From: Locusta migratoria
Lineage: Eukaryota; Arthropoda; Insecta; Orthoptera; Acrididae
Assembly: GCA_026315105.1 (NCBI GenBank)
Contig: CM048748.1
Location: 26,362,078 to 26,426,077, forward strand
DNA: 64,000 bases
Direction: 5' to 3'
This document shows, one piece after another, positions 23,736 to 36,500 of the stretch. The position numbers were made by a program, and so were the translations under genes. The notes under the pieces were generated by a model. That model was given only the letters and a program-made list of their open reading frames with translations, was not told the DNA's origin and searched no databases. How positions within the stretch are numbered: position 1 is the first letter of the stretch; every line of letters starts with the position of its first letter.

Positions 23736-23925
23736 CCGCCGGCCGCGGTGGCCGATGGGACTGAGGCGCTCCAATCACGGTCTGCACGGCCACTACGATC
23801 GGGGGTTCTAATCCCCCCTCGGGCATGGATATTTGTGCCGTTCTTACTCTTAGTTCATAAGTAGTTTGTAAGTTTATGGACTGATGACCCCGTAGTTAAG
23901 TCCCATAATCTATACAAACAAACAA
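23736..23925 (+). mobile_element. tRNA-derived SINE (main family), 11-bp TSD
   Basis: Full copy from CCGCCGGCCGCGG to the tail TATACAAACAAACA. Target duplication AATCTTAAAAG at 23725-23735 and 23926-23936. The B box reads GGTTCTAATCC, one change from the family. Confidence 0.92.
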
Positions 23926-24619
23926 AATCTTAAAAGATGCAAGTAATTTGCAGAAGCTTCTCGCACACTGTTCACACCGAAGTGGGTTACTTGCAGCAAG
24001 TCACTTGTGCAATTAATTGCTACTTGTCGCAAGTCGACTTGGTGACGAATTTCCACTCGCTATTAGTTCGGCAAGTTTCCCCGCGCAAGTAAATTGATGC
24101 AGTAACTTGCTAGTCTAAACTCTGATGAGGGGGGTGGGAGGAGGGGGAAAGGAAGTAAGAGGGAAGGGACAGGGGATGCAATACCCCTCCTCAAGAGCAA
24201 TATCCTTGGAGCATGTTTCTAGACGCACATAATGCGAAAATTGCATCAGATATTTTGGATACTGTTCTGAATGCCTTTCTTGTGCTTGGTAACTGAACAA
24301 CCCTCCTCCCCCCACCCACTGAAGACCGTAGAACACCCCCTCATCCCGTCCAACCAAAACAATAAATTACGTACGCCCCTGGGCGCAACAATACTGTCGT
24401 ATAGGAGGTATCACTTGAGTAAGCAGAATGTCAGTGAGACACTGTCCGTTAGTGTTTGCTGAATGCTCAGTCACTGTCACCCGTAAGGGAGTGTGTGGCA
24501 AATCCAACTTGTTTGTTACCTTCATATCCCACGAAATTCGGTCTTCAGCTAACAATATTCTGTAAAATACCGTTATTAATATTATGTACATATTGAAGTT
24601 TATAATTTTCGCCACGTTG

Positions 24620-24772
24620 CAGATCGCGAGGCCTCCCGCGTCGGAGTTTCGAATCCTCCCTCGGGCATGGATGTGTGTGTTGTCTTTAGTATTAGTTAGT
24701 TCATAAGTAGTTTGTATGTTTAGGAACTGATGACCCCGCAGTAAAGTCCCATAAGCTTTACAGACATTTGAA
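24620..24772 (+). mobile_element. tRNA-derived SINE, 5'-degenerate
   Basis: B-box region TCGGAGTTTCGAATCCTCCC, then the family body (GTTCATAAGTAGTTTGTA, CTGATGACCCCGCAG) and the tail ACATTTGAAATTTTTT. The A-box half is missing or unrecognisable. Confidence 0.8.
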
Positions 24773-25199
24773 ATTTTTTTTTTTTAAATTTTCGCTGTAA
24801 ATGTCTTTTGTAATCTTTTTTTTTTTTTTTTCTTTTTTTGATACTGACAAAAAACATGTCCAAAAATTCAAAAATGGAGATATTGCTTGTTCCGTAATCG
24901 TTGTAGCATTCTTTATGATGTGGTAAAACAGTTTCTTCCATACCTTCTCATGTCCCATGGATATTAAACACTGAAATTTTCATTGTGTTCCTAAACTTTG
25001 TATGCCACTGTATGCCGTTTTCCAAAACTTTTTATGTCCATTGTGAATTTCAAAGTTTCTTATATAAATGTTCGTATGTTGTATTTGTAATGAATGAACT
25101 ACGCAAAACACGCACAAGCGGTCGTATTAGAGTGTTAAACGATCCATTATATGTTTTAACTCCGAGAATACTGCAAAGAAACTGTTAATTTAACAGTAT

Positions 25200-25832
25200 G
25201 CTGCAGGACGAAAGAGAGCTGTATTTATGATGTTTACAACTACATAACAAGCATAAGTAGGTACCTGAGAACAGTCTGTATAAACTATTCAATCGCTTGA
25301 ACAACAATGTACTTCTGCACTGGGTTTTGCCTAATGAACAAAAGTTTTCCTCCAATGATTCATGCATTGCGCCTTTTTGCCGATGATGCGGGGGGCAAAA
25401 CAAAACTCATAAAGGATATGCTAAGTAAATGGTTGGCAACTGAAGCACCAACCCAATTTAGAAAATAGTGGTAATTTTTCCAGTGCCTGGCCAGTCTTAC
25501 ATGCCCCCAATTCGAGTTTTGGTCGTATCGAGAAAAATATTCGAAAACGGGAAATAATTCTAAATCCACAAGACAACATAGATATATTTCAGGAATTTGG
25601 AACTGTCATCCATCCAGATGGATTCTGGAATTGGAAAAAGGCAATGACTGATGTAATTAAACCTCCACCAAATTGGCATTTCAAGTTTGCCCCCACAAAA
25701 CGATTCATTATACGCAGAATAACAGCTATCCAGGGTGAAACAAGCTATCTTACTCATCTTGGATTGCCAAGGGGTGTTTGCAGAAAAGGCAAGAGCAGTA
25801 AACAGATGAACCCTTACCTTTGGGTATTATAA
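25200..25832 (+). pseudogene. DUF7869-like (transposon-associated) protein remnant
   Basis: Broken + strand frames give LFADDAGGKTKLIKDMLSK (from about 25374), then VPGQSYMPPIRV (25481), IEKNIRKREIILNPQD (25530), IDIFQEFGTVIHPDGFWNW (25580) and PPPNWHFKFAPTKRFIIRR (25660). The order of an acidic GGQNK-like segment, a VPGHSFMPPDRVFG-like segment, a basic IEK helix and a WHFKF box is the pattern I recall for insect DUF7869 proteins, which occur in many copies and look mobile-element derived. Function is unknown; stops and frameshifts make this copy a pseudogene. Confidence 0.5.
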
Positions 25833-28800
25833 GTAAATCTTAGAAAATCAAAGACTTTTAAGCCTGCTAAAGAAGCACTTTGACACCGAGTGGTGCGAGG
25901 GTGAAGGTCGGGGTGAGAGTTTAAAATAGGGAAAGATTTATTTTTAAAGCTCACAACCACCAACTGCGAACCAAATTCCTAAACATGCAAAAACACTGGA
26001 ACTGTGATTTCGATTGTTTGACTCGTTTTCTAGGGGATGATATCACACGTTCGCAGCTTTCCTTCCCTGCATATGATTAACAAAACAAATTCATAATAAA
26101 ATCAAGTTCATGAGAGAAAAGGGTGTACTAACTACTATTTTTGAAAACACATGAAAGTTCACTTTATGTTGTTTATTTCACAATATTTGAACCCTGTGGC
26201 TGATACGTCTGTACGTCGACACATTTACCAAATAAGGTTATAGCTCGTGAGCCCCCAGACAAAATGAATATTTGTCGTGAATTGTTTTCACACCACGTGG
26301 CTGTCTCAAACACCGTTTATGTTCATGCCTATGCGACGACACGTGTTACATTAACAAATCACAGTCACTTTAATTCAATGCGATGCACACCTTGTTCCAC
26401 CGGCTAAATATTCACAAACACACAGTAGCACTCGATTTAACTTGGTGTAGTCTACGACGAGCAACCACAGGTGGCGGTTGCCACACACAAATCTCAAGTC
26501 ACCACCTCGAGATCCACATGCCGACTGAATGCAGAGCGACGCTGCCCGGCCAGCTCACCACGTGCTCCGGAGTCCTCACTTCCTGCCCTCGCGCACGCGT
26601 GCGCCAAAAGCTCAACTGCCAGGGTTTTTCCCCTACGTCATCAACTTCCGCATGTGAGCTGTTCTAACCGATTTGCCAACGTACAGCACTCAGCCAATAC
26701 ATTTCTAAAACTTTACTTAAAATCAAAATAATTACACTACACATTAAATAAATTGTCTTCTTAGGTTTTTATATTGGTATAAACATACTTTGTACTATTT
26801 ATCATAATCGTGCAATTTCTTATGTCACAGATAAGTGATTTAACTGAATACTTTAAGATAAAATACACAAGATTAATTGAAAATAAAATGAGAAATAGTA
26901 AATATATTATTTTTATAAACAAACATCACTATGCTAGTTGTGTAACTGTCTTGTATTTATTGGTAATTTATTACTTTTCATTGTCAATTAAACATATTAC
27001 GTCAGATGTGACTATATCAGCTAATGTATTGTTTATTTATCAACAGGCTATTTTGTAATGAGGGCCTTAAAGGTTCCTAACTGCATCGTATTACTTCAAA
27101 TGCAAGTAGTATTACAATATTTGTGCATTGCACTGTGGCTGGCACTCGCCATTGTCCCTCTCTCCCCTCACCGGAAACGAACTGGAAAATCCTAAGTTGG
27201 AACAAGCCACCAACGTCGGCCTGCTCGCTGGCCTCCCGTCAGCTACAAGCACACAGCAAATCTCAACGTGGAGAATTTCTACCTATGGCCTAACCAGAAT
27301 TGTTGTCACCCAACTGTGTACATACATTGCCACCATAATTAATAAGATTAAAATTGTGTAACATTTAGTGCATTGGCATGGTCAATGTTTGCAGTGAACT
27401 TCATACTGTTTAATTATCAAATGCTATTGATTACCGGTATTTCTATTAGGCAGTAATCTCACAGTGGGACATTAAACCAAATCTGAAGTTTTATAAAGAA
27501 CTGCTGGAGTCTTTCAAGTCTAACTTGGGACAACAAGAAGAGGAAGAAGAAGAAGAAGATGATGATGATGATGAACCAATGACTGACAAAGGTGGTATTT
27601 AATATTGTGCTTCACTGAAGCAATGTTTTGTAATTCGTTAACTTTAAGCTATTTCCAGCCATAGCATACGTTTGTGTACAGCAGGTGCTATGTCATTATT
27701 GCAAAGTATACTTCCTGGCAACCATAAAGTGAAACAGTTTAAAAATTTTGTTAAAGAAGGAAATGCTTATTTGTTTGAGATTATATTTCGAATTCCACAT
27801 AATTTTAATAACAAATTCATCTTAAATGGGTACTGCATTAATAGTCCAAAGTATTTCAAATGGGCATCTAAAACCAATCTCAATTTTGTTTTCCTTCGTA
27901 GTTCTCATAAATTACAATTTCCATCCATAAATTACATATTCGTTAAATGTATACTTAAACTATGCTAAATGTTTAACCTGGATAACCAAAATTTTGCAAA
28001 TTTTCAATTTGTACTCAGATAAGTAGTTTCTGTTCTGCATTAACACGCAAATGATTATAAAATATGTCTGTCGTATTATATAATTACTTTATTCATGTAC
28101 CTATTTTCCTATTATATTAAAACGGAAATATCTGTAAGGTTTCTTGCGAACATTTAATGATTTCCAGAAACCTTTCATATCCTATCCGTTAAAAAAAACT
28201 CATTGTGTCTATGTTTGTTGAATCCAAAACTAAACATATCCTCTCGTGCTTTTCAAAGGCCAACATGTCCATTAAACATTTGCAGTTATTTATGAAATAT
28301 TGCTATGTATTTTATAGCAACTTCCACATACCTGTCTCGCTTAATTTTCCGCAGTTAATTTATTTTTTACAGATTTTTAATTTCAATATAAAATGACCTA
28401 ATAGCTTTTTTTCCAATTTTATTCGTTTCCCTTTTCATGGACATGTTCAGTTTTGGAAGTGTTTGCTTCATGATGATTTTCCCTGTATATGCTGCAAAAC
28501 AGACACCCACAAAATTTAAACATAAAAAGCTTATATCAGAATCCACAAAAGAAAAAACACTATGCAAAGTGCAGAGACATTTATCAATATGAAATATGAA
28601 ATTAACACTACATGACGTCAGATTCAAGTTTTAAGAACACAAGTCCCAATGGAAACTTTCATCTTCATAATGCGTAAAAGTCTCGTAGGCCTACCCATTA
28701 TAGTTCAGACATTCAATCCAACACTCCCCATCCTTTGAGGTAGAATAAGAAAACCTCCTCAAGTATATTCATCTTGTGAGACATTCATTTTCTTTACCGT

Positions 28801-30315
28801 GCTAGTTATACACTTTGTTTGGAACGCTTGGAGAAGAGAAAGGCTTCTCCTTGGACTACATTTATTACTGGTATCTATGTCCAATTCTCCACTGGTTTTC
28901 ACTTTCATTCTTTGTTCTTTGATTTTTCTTTAATCTTCTTTTTTTCTCCTCGATCAGCTGGACTGGTAGAAATGATGTTCTGGGGAGATTTGAGGAAGGA
29001 TGTTGTTCACGGGGAAGAATGCGCAACGAAACTGGGTACGCCAGTTTTCTAAGAGTATTGCAAGATCTTGTCCACTCCTAAACTTCTTATTCTGCAAAAC
29101 CTTCCGCCAGAGATGAGCCAGTTGCAATCCCGCAAACCACCTCTTAAAATAGTAGTCCATGAGAGTAACTTCTCGTCTAAATCCAACTGGGCAAGAACTT
29201 GGGATTTGTTTAAGGGATAAAACAACGTCTGGATAGACGAGCTCTCAAATGAGCTTCAAGTAATTGACTTTTCCAGGAGGGAGTGTTCTTTGAGCAAATG
29301 CTTCCATACTGGTGTTTGTCGGTGCAACAATTTGAAATTAAAATGGGGACAAGTAGATGATCAATCCTGGAACTGTGGAGTAGACTCACAATGGTCCACA
29401 TACTTACTAAATGTTCATTGCCATTATTTTCAGGAGGGATAACCGAAACCCAAGTAGTAAGTCAGGAAGCTGTCCAGTGGTTAAAGGTGTTGCCCATGGC
29501 TCTGTGACGGCGATAATATCTTACTAGTTAGACATTACACTAATTTACCAAAGTATTATAGTACTTTTTATATAGCTTATACAATGGTATGGAATGGAAA
29601 TGGTTATGTATGGAGTAGATGTTGAGTGCATTAAGGTAATTTATTTCATTTGTATTACGACGAATCGTTTCGATGCATTTAGGGCATTTAAATACGTAAT
29701 TACGAAGATCGGTTGCCAGTTCTAAACGCATGGTATCCGGCTGCCGTAATAAGAAATAAAATTAGCGAATTTGGCTTTGAGCTACTAGTTAGGAAATGGT
29801 TATTTTCGGATATGTGGAGACTTTTTCAGCCACTAGTGGTCTTCATACTCCCAGACGACGATGGAATTTTAATGGATGACAATTCGTCTCGTCAGTGGGC
29901 CACTAGTACTCGCGATTTTCATAATAATATTTGGATAATTCCAGAGGTCGATTCGGTCACCGGGAACGAACGAGATGAATCCCATGTAACATTTATGTCA
30001 CGGGACACAATGTAGAGGTCAAATCATGCACAAAATCCTGCACCCGCAAGTCTTTCGCATTTATGAATCGCTGTTTCCGCAGCATGGCTCAACATTACTG
30101 CAGCGAAATTCTTTGTACTTGTTGAGTCCATGCCACGTCGAGTCGCTGGACTTCGCCAGACAAAGCGAGGCTCGAAACGAAAGGAGGGGTATTCCATGAC
30201 TTCTGTCAACCCACCGTAATAGAAACACTACCACCATCACGTAACTCCATCCCTAACTTGAAGATATGGAGCACACGTGTTCCTTCGAAATATTAACTGT
30301 GTCTTTTTATTCCAG
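25833..30315. other. Intergenic region upstream of second P450
   Basis: Mostly AT-rich DNA. A GC-richer block (26450-26650) and a smaller one (27130-27260) have no recognisable coding pattern. A GAA/GAT microsatellite lies at 27534-27574. The region 28800-29400 gives short frames on both strands without known domains. The promoter and 5' UTR exon of the second P450 should lie here but cannot be placed from sequence alone. Confidence 0.4.
27534..27574. repeat. (GAA)n(GAT)n microsatellite
   Basis: AAGAAGAGGAAGAAG followed by GAT units. Confidence 0.9.
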
Positions 30316-30542
30316 GACAACAATGGCGCTGTTTATGGAATCGTGGATTAGTGAATTCATACTGGTCGTCTCTGTGGCGACACTTGCTGTGTACCTGTGG
30401 TTTGAGCATGGTTTCAAATACTGGAAGAATAGGGGCGTACCTTTCGTGGAGCCGAGTTTTCCGTTCGGAAATTGCAGGAAAAACATTCTGGGTCAGGAGT
30501 CGCTTGGAGTGACGGCGCATCACATATACAATCAGCTACCAG
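30316..30542 (+). CDS. P450 coding exon 1 (membrane anchor and hinge)
   Basis: A splice-acceptor-like TTTTTATTCCAG precedes GACAACAATGG, suggesting a separate 5' UTR exon; the start codon is 30323. The frame reads MALFMESWISEFILVVSVA, TLAVYLWFEHGFKYWKNRG, then VPFVEPSFPFGN. This gives a ~20-residue hydrophobic anchor, the basic KYWKNRGVP segment and the PFGN hinge of clan 3 P450s. It ends QLP plus one G of a glycine codon before donor CAG|GTACGT. An in-frame upstream ATG at 30266 is disfavoured because the acceptor lies between. Confidence 0.88.
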
Positions 30543-33500
30543 GTACGTAACAAGACTGGCATTAAGGATAATATACGAGGGTTGGAACTTAAATAGTGGG
30601 AACAGTGCTGTGGAGACACCATGCAATAGAATCTATTATTGTCGCTGATATCCACGTTCTTGACATACCTACCTTATAGAGTTAAGACTTTTCCCAGGCC
30701 AGTACAAAGGTGTCATGAACCACATGGCCAGTCGTTAGGGCAAAGAGAGTGGGCATAAAAAATAATTTTAAAATTTCTAACGACGGATTCCAATCTAATG
30801 AAAAATGACGATTCGTTTGAAGTATTACAAAGTTAGATCCGACTAATATTCAAGAAGTTGATAAAATTAATCGCCAATAAAATCATATGAAACTAATTTT
30901 CCCCGACAATCTAAAATTACCGTTTGCTTGCCTGACCAGAGGACCATCGTATCGTGGGGGCGAAATAATTTTCCGTGTCCTGTATTAATTAATACATGAA
31001 ATTGGCAAAATGGCGATCAGCCACAAAGGCTACCGGAGCCGTTAAGTTCAAACCCGGAGAGCCAACGTCTTCACGAGTTGCCGCCAAGACAGGACGCCAC
31101 CCTAGTAGGCGTGAAACCGGCCCTTGCGGGCCAGAACGAACTCTTGACTTTGCTCTGGGCGGGTTGGTATCACGTCACTAACTTTGCCGGCGGAAGAATC
31201 AGCGGTGCGAAACTCGCGTTAACAAAACTGGCGTGAGAGACGTGGCCGCCCTCAGTTCGGCAGTTGCTTCAGATGTTTGCAGTTCTTAGGAGGACAGGTC
31301 CGCGATCGCCTATTGTGCAGAAGCCGCCATGCTGGTCTTGGTGAGATTTCGTTGACCGACAGGAACTTCACAGTTCCAGTGACCAGGTATTCGCGATTAA
31401 AGTGAAGTATTGCATTCGGTCGCGAGTTTAATAAATATGCAACGGTCTGCATATCGAGCGATAGGCGCGATGGATTACTAAGGTGCTGTTTCTTTAGTTT
31501 TTGTGCCGCCCCTGTTTCGGGCTCAGTCTACTGCTCTCACGACCAACGGAAATTTTCATGAAACTCAATACGCTCTCTTTCTCTCTCGTTAAAGGCAGGT
31601 CGAACTCTTTGAATGTGCTTTATTTTCGATGTTCTCTCTCTATAGTATGTCTTGTCCTGCAGCAAGAATCAGTAACCGATTGATAAGATGTAACAGGCTA
31701 CCTCGTACTTCTAAATGCTACTTTCAGAATACAAAGACTTCTTGTCTGTAGCCTTCCCCTGTTGCTATCACTATTATTAATTTAGAATATAATAGAAACC
31801 CCTGCTAGAAGAGAGGAGGTCCGATGCTGACAGCGGTCACAGCAACAGAAGATTAACAGGTAAGTCATCTGTTAATTGGGAAGCGGAAGTCAGGCAGATT
31901 GATTAAAGTCATAATCTCGTTTCTATCTTCCCACAGCCAACCATATGAAGAGACAGGCGCTACAACCTAACCTCCGTGTAAATGGACTCGCCCGTCCCAA
32001 GTCACCGGCGTGCGCACAATCGAGGGAAACGTTCACTTGTGAGCGAGCGGTCTAACGTAACGGTGTCAGTGTCCGTAGTACAGTCGACAGCGTGGTAGAT
32101 TGACACGCAGGGGCCTAGGTACGATTCCCGGTCAGGTTGAAGATTTTCTACACTCGGGGACTGGTGTCGTCCTCATCATATCATCATCATCACCGACGCG
32201 CAAGTCGCCAAATGCCGTCTCCAAAAGATTTCACCAGGCCAGCGGAACACGATCCCAGATGGGGTGTAACCAACACCACCTAGAGAGAAGGCCACGACGC
32301 TCTTCTGTGACGTCAGGCAGAGTTGGTTGACTGGGTATCCGCTGGGACACTATGTCGAAGCAGCGAGCCAGTCAGGTATGCGCGCGCAACCTACTCTGCC
32401 TGACGTCACACGAGAGCACCGCGGCCTTCTCTCTAGGTGGTGTTGGTCTAACGGCCGAAAATGCCATGCGAAATCACCATTAATGTAACGGTGTCACTGT
32501 GTTTTCGAAACAGGAACAACGGAGTTGGATCAAGGTTGAATGTGCCAGAGGTCGTACAGCACGGCAGTGTCATCAAGGTCTTCAAAGCCGCGGCGCAGTG
32601 GCAGAGCGCATTGAGGCGCTGTGCTGCGATGCGCGAGGCCGTTCCCCGTCGGGGGATCGATTCCCCCGTCGGGAATGGATCTTTGTGTCATCTTTAATAT
32701 AAGGTAGTTTATAAGTAAATTTTTCCCCATCCCACTGTCGAAAGAAAAAATGGAGGAGGAAATAAATTTGATAAAAACCATAGCAGTTAATAATGAATAC
32801 GATCCTGTCATAGTTGACAACATCCTCAAAAAGAAAACTGCTAAAACAGTTAAAACACTTGGCACTCCTATTGAATCTCACAAAAAAAACTTTTTTTCTA
32901 TTCCATTTCTGGGACCCATTTCCTATCAGATTCAACGACTTCTTCGTAAAAACTATAACTGCAACGTTTCCTTCTCAACCAACAAAAATTTGAAAAAAAT
33001 TTAATTTCTAATTTAAAATCAAACTGTTCTCCCTTAGATAATTCCGGCGTTTACAAAATTATTTGTGATACTTGTTCTTCCTACTACATAGGTCAAACGG
33101 AACGTGCTTTTAAAATCAGGTTTAAAGAAGATCTTTTGAGAAAGAATGGCACTAACCCCCAGAATTCGTCTTTTACTGACCGTCTTCTCATTACAGGTCA
33201 CGCACCTAAAGCCATTCATGACCTGATCATTTTGCATACCGAAAAGAAAGGACACAGATTAGGCGTGCTCGAGGAATTGCAAATATTTAAACATTATTCT
33301 CGTAATGACGGGCTTATTCGAAATGAAGTTACAGCTCCGTAGTAGAAGCTTTTTTAATGGTATTAAGCCGTTACTCGGTCTTTGATGTTGTACTTCGTGC
33401 AGTGTCCGAAATATTTCTTCTGACTTGCTCCAAAGCATTTGTATTCCAAAAGCTAATTTTTAATTATTGAGCTTTGTTACTCGTTTATTCTTTCTACTAG

Positions 33501-36500
33501 TATTGTATTGCCAACATGACGCCTCAGCCATCTCTCATGTTAAAGCATTTTATAGCAATTGTTTTTTCAATACTGTTTTTCTCTGTACAGTAGCCTAGTT
33601 GTAATTGTGGATACTAGAATGATAGCGCTACTGAGGTGACGTCTTCCTGGTCACAACTCCACTTAGCACACGCCATACTTTTTAGGGAGTCCACTTCTTC
33701 AGTAGAGACACCATCTAGTTCTTCAATAGATCCTTTGAATCTTCTTTTTGGGCACTCTATAACAACGTGCGGCATGTTGTGAGTCACATTATCATAGTGT
33801 TATAATGGGTCTTCAGGTTTTCCCCTTAAGAAGCTAGAATTTACACCTTCCATGGTTTGTCCTGATTCTCTTTAGAGACGTCCATTCTCTGCTCTACAAA
33901 GGTGATGTATTGACTGACATTTATTTGTTAAAACTCAGACTATAATAATTTTAATAAAAAATCTTCATCTTTTGACGGAGCACTTGGAATTGTTTCGCGG
34001 AACACCAAGTGCTCCTCGGAGAACAGTTTGAGAAACTCTGCTCTTGATGATCACTAATCTACATCTACATGGGATACTCTGCAAATAACATTTAAGTGCC
34101 TGGCAGAGGGTTCATACTATTCATCTCCCATTCCATTCTCGAATAGCGCGCGGGAAGAAAGAACACCTGAATCTCTCTGTTCGAGCTCTGATTTCTCGAA
34201 TTTTATTCTGACGATCATTTCTACCTATGTAAGTGGGAGTGAATAATATATTTCCGCATTCGGAGGAGAATGTTGGCGATTGGAGTTTCGTAAGTAGACC
34301 ACGCCGCAGCGATAAGCGCGGTTGTTGTAATAATTCTCATTCCAGATCCTGCATCATTTCCGTCACGCTGTCTCCCCTGTATCGTGACAATACGAAACGA
34401 GCTGCCCTTCTCTGGACTCTTTCGATGTCCTCCGTCAAACCCACCTGATAAGGATCCCACACTGGGCAGCAATACTTCAAAAATGGACGGACAAGCGTAG
34501 TGCAAAAATGTTCAAATGTTTGTAGAGCTTATGGGACTTAACTACGGGGTCATCAGTCCCTAAACTTACAAACTACTTATGAACTAGTTAACACTAAAGA
34601 CGGCACAAATATCCATGCCCGAAGGGGATTCGAACCCCCGGCCGTAGTGGCCGTGCAGACCGTGACTGAAGCGCAGCAGAACGCTCGGCCACCGCGGCCG
34701 GCGGACAAGCGTAGTGTATGCAGTTTCTTTTGTAGTTCTGTTGCATCTTTTCTGCCAATAAAACGCAGTGTCTGGTTCGCCTTTCCCACGATATTATCTA
34801 CGTGTTCTTTCCAGTTTACGTCTGAAGTAATAGTAATTTCTAGGTATTTTGTGGAGTTTACAGCCTTCACTTTTGATTGATTTATCTTGTAAGCAAAGTT
34901 TAACGGATTTACTTTCGTACTCGTGTGGATGACTTCACACTTGTCGTTATTTAGAGTCAACTGCCAATTTTTACACCATAGTGATCTTATTCAGATCGTT
35001 CTGCAGTTGGTTTTGGTCTTCAGATGATTTTACTAGACGGTAAATGACGGCGTCATCTGAAAAAAAACCTAAGAGAGCTACTTATATTATCCCCTAAATC
35101 GCTTATGTAAATAAGGAACAGTAGAGGACCAGTAACACTACCCTGTGGAACGCCCGATATCACTTCTGTTTTAGTCGATGCCTTACTACGAACTGTGTCC
35201 TCTCTGACAGGAAATCCCCTATCCAGTCGCAAAGTTGGGGCGATGTACCATAATGACGAAATGATCGAGATGCTAATGAAAATATTCAAACAGAATTAGA
35301 GTGATGAAACATTCTTTCTTCTTCATAAGTACTAGGTCAGTTCTGAATTTGTCGCGGTGGAGTGGCCGAGCGTACCAAGGCGCCTAGCTACAGAGCGCGC
35401 CTCTGCTCGCCGTCGGAGGTTCGAGTCCTCCCTCGGTCATGGGTGTATTTGTTGTCCTTAGCATAATAATGAACAATAGCTTTGGTATACCATCCTGCAC
35501 CATTTGTTGGTGACGGGATATCCCGACTGAAATTCCGTTTACATCTTGGGAAAAATATAGATCCGTTCAGCAGCACGTGTTGTATTGTTGCATTAGTACC
35601 ACTGTTAAGATGCGGTGGCGACGGTACACACGTCGAAGGGGCACAGCGTTGGCTGCAATGATGTTGCGCGGCTGACTCTCACAATCAGCGGCAGAACGAG
35701 CCTACGCCGCGGACGAACCAGTGCGAGTGACGTCAGCATACAGTAGCGATAAGCGCCGATTTACGTAAGGTCAGAGCCAAAAGTTTTCCAAGTTATGCCG
35801 CAAGCATGCAGAGGAAGACTAGATCACTCACTACCTGAGGCCAGCAATTCGTTATGCAGTTAATTCTTTTATTATTTCAGACTAGTCGACCCACCAATGC
35901 TTCGCAATTGCTAATGTGTGTGTACTCTTGTTTTTAACGTCAAATGTGCAAAATTCGTAATCGTACGAATGATATTGATATCTCAAAGAAAAGAGCTTTC
36001 AGTTTTCCAAAAAATTTCATATTTTCTGGTCAATTATTTCAAACTTTTACTTTACTCAAACGAATGTGCAAAATTTAATCGCAGACAGATGAATAGTATT
36101 GATATTTCATAGAAGAATGCCTTTCTTTTTTTTCTGAATTTTCCCATTTACTGGGAAACTTTTCCAAATTTTTATTTCATATGAACGTCAAATATGCAAA
36201 ATTTTATCGCAATCAGACGAAGGATATTGATATCCCATTGAGAAAAGCTCTTTCAGTTACTCGCGAATTTCCAAATTTTCCAGGAAACTTTCCCAAACTT
36301 TTAGTTCGTAAGAACGTTCATCTTTCGTTGAACGTCAAATAATCAAAGTTTTATCGCAATCGGATGAACGGTTCTCAACTATAGTGTTGAGTATATTTAG
36401 AAACACATTAGAAAAGGAACTTGGTTCGAATTTTGCGACTTTCCTTCTTAACTGTCCCTAATTTCTTACTACAAGGCCATAATGAACAAAACGACCCCTC

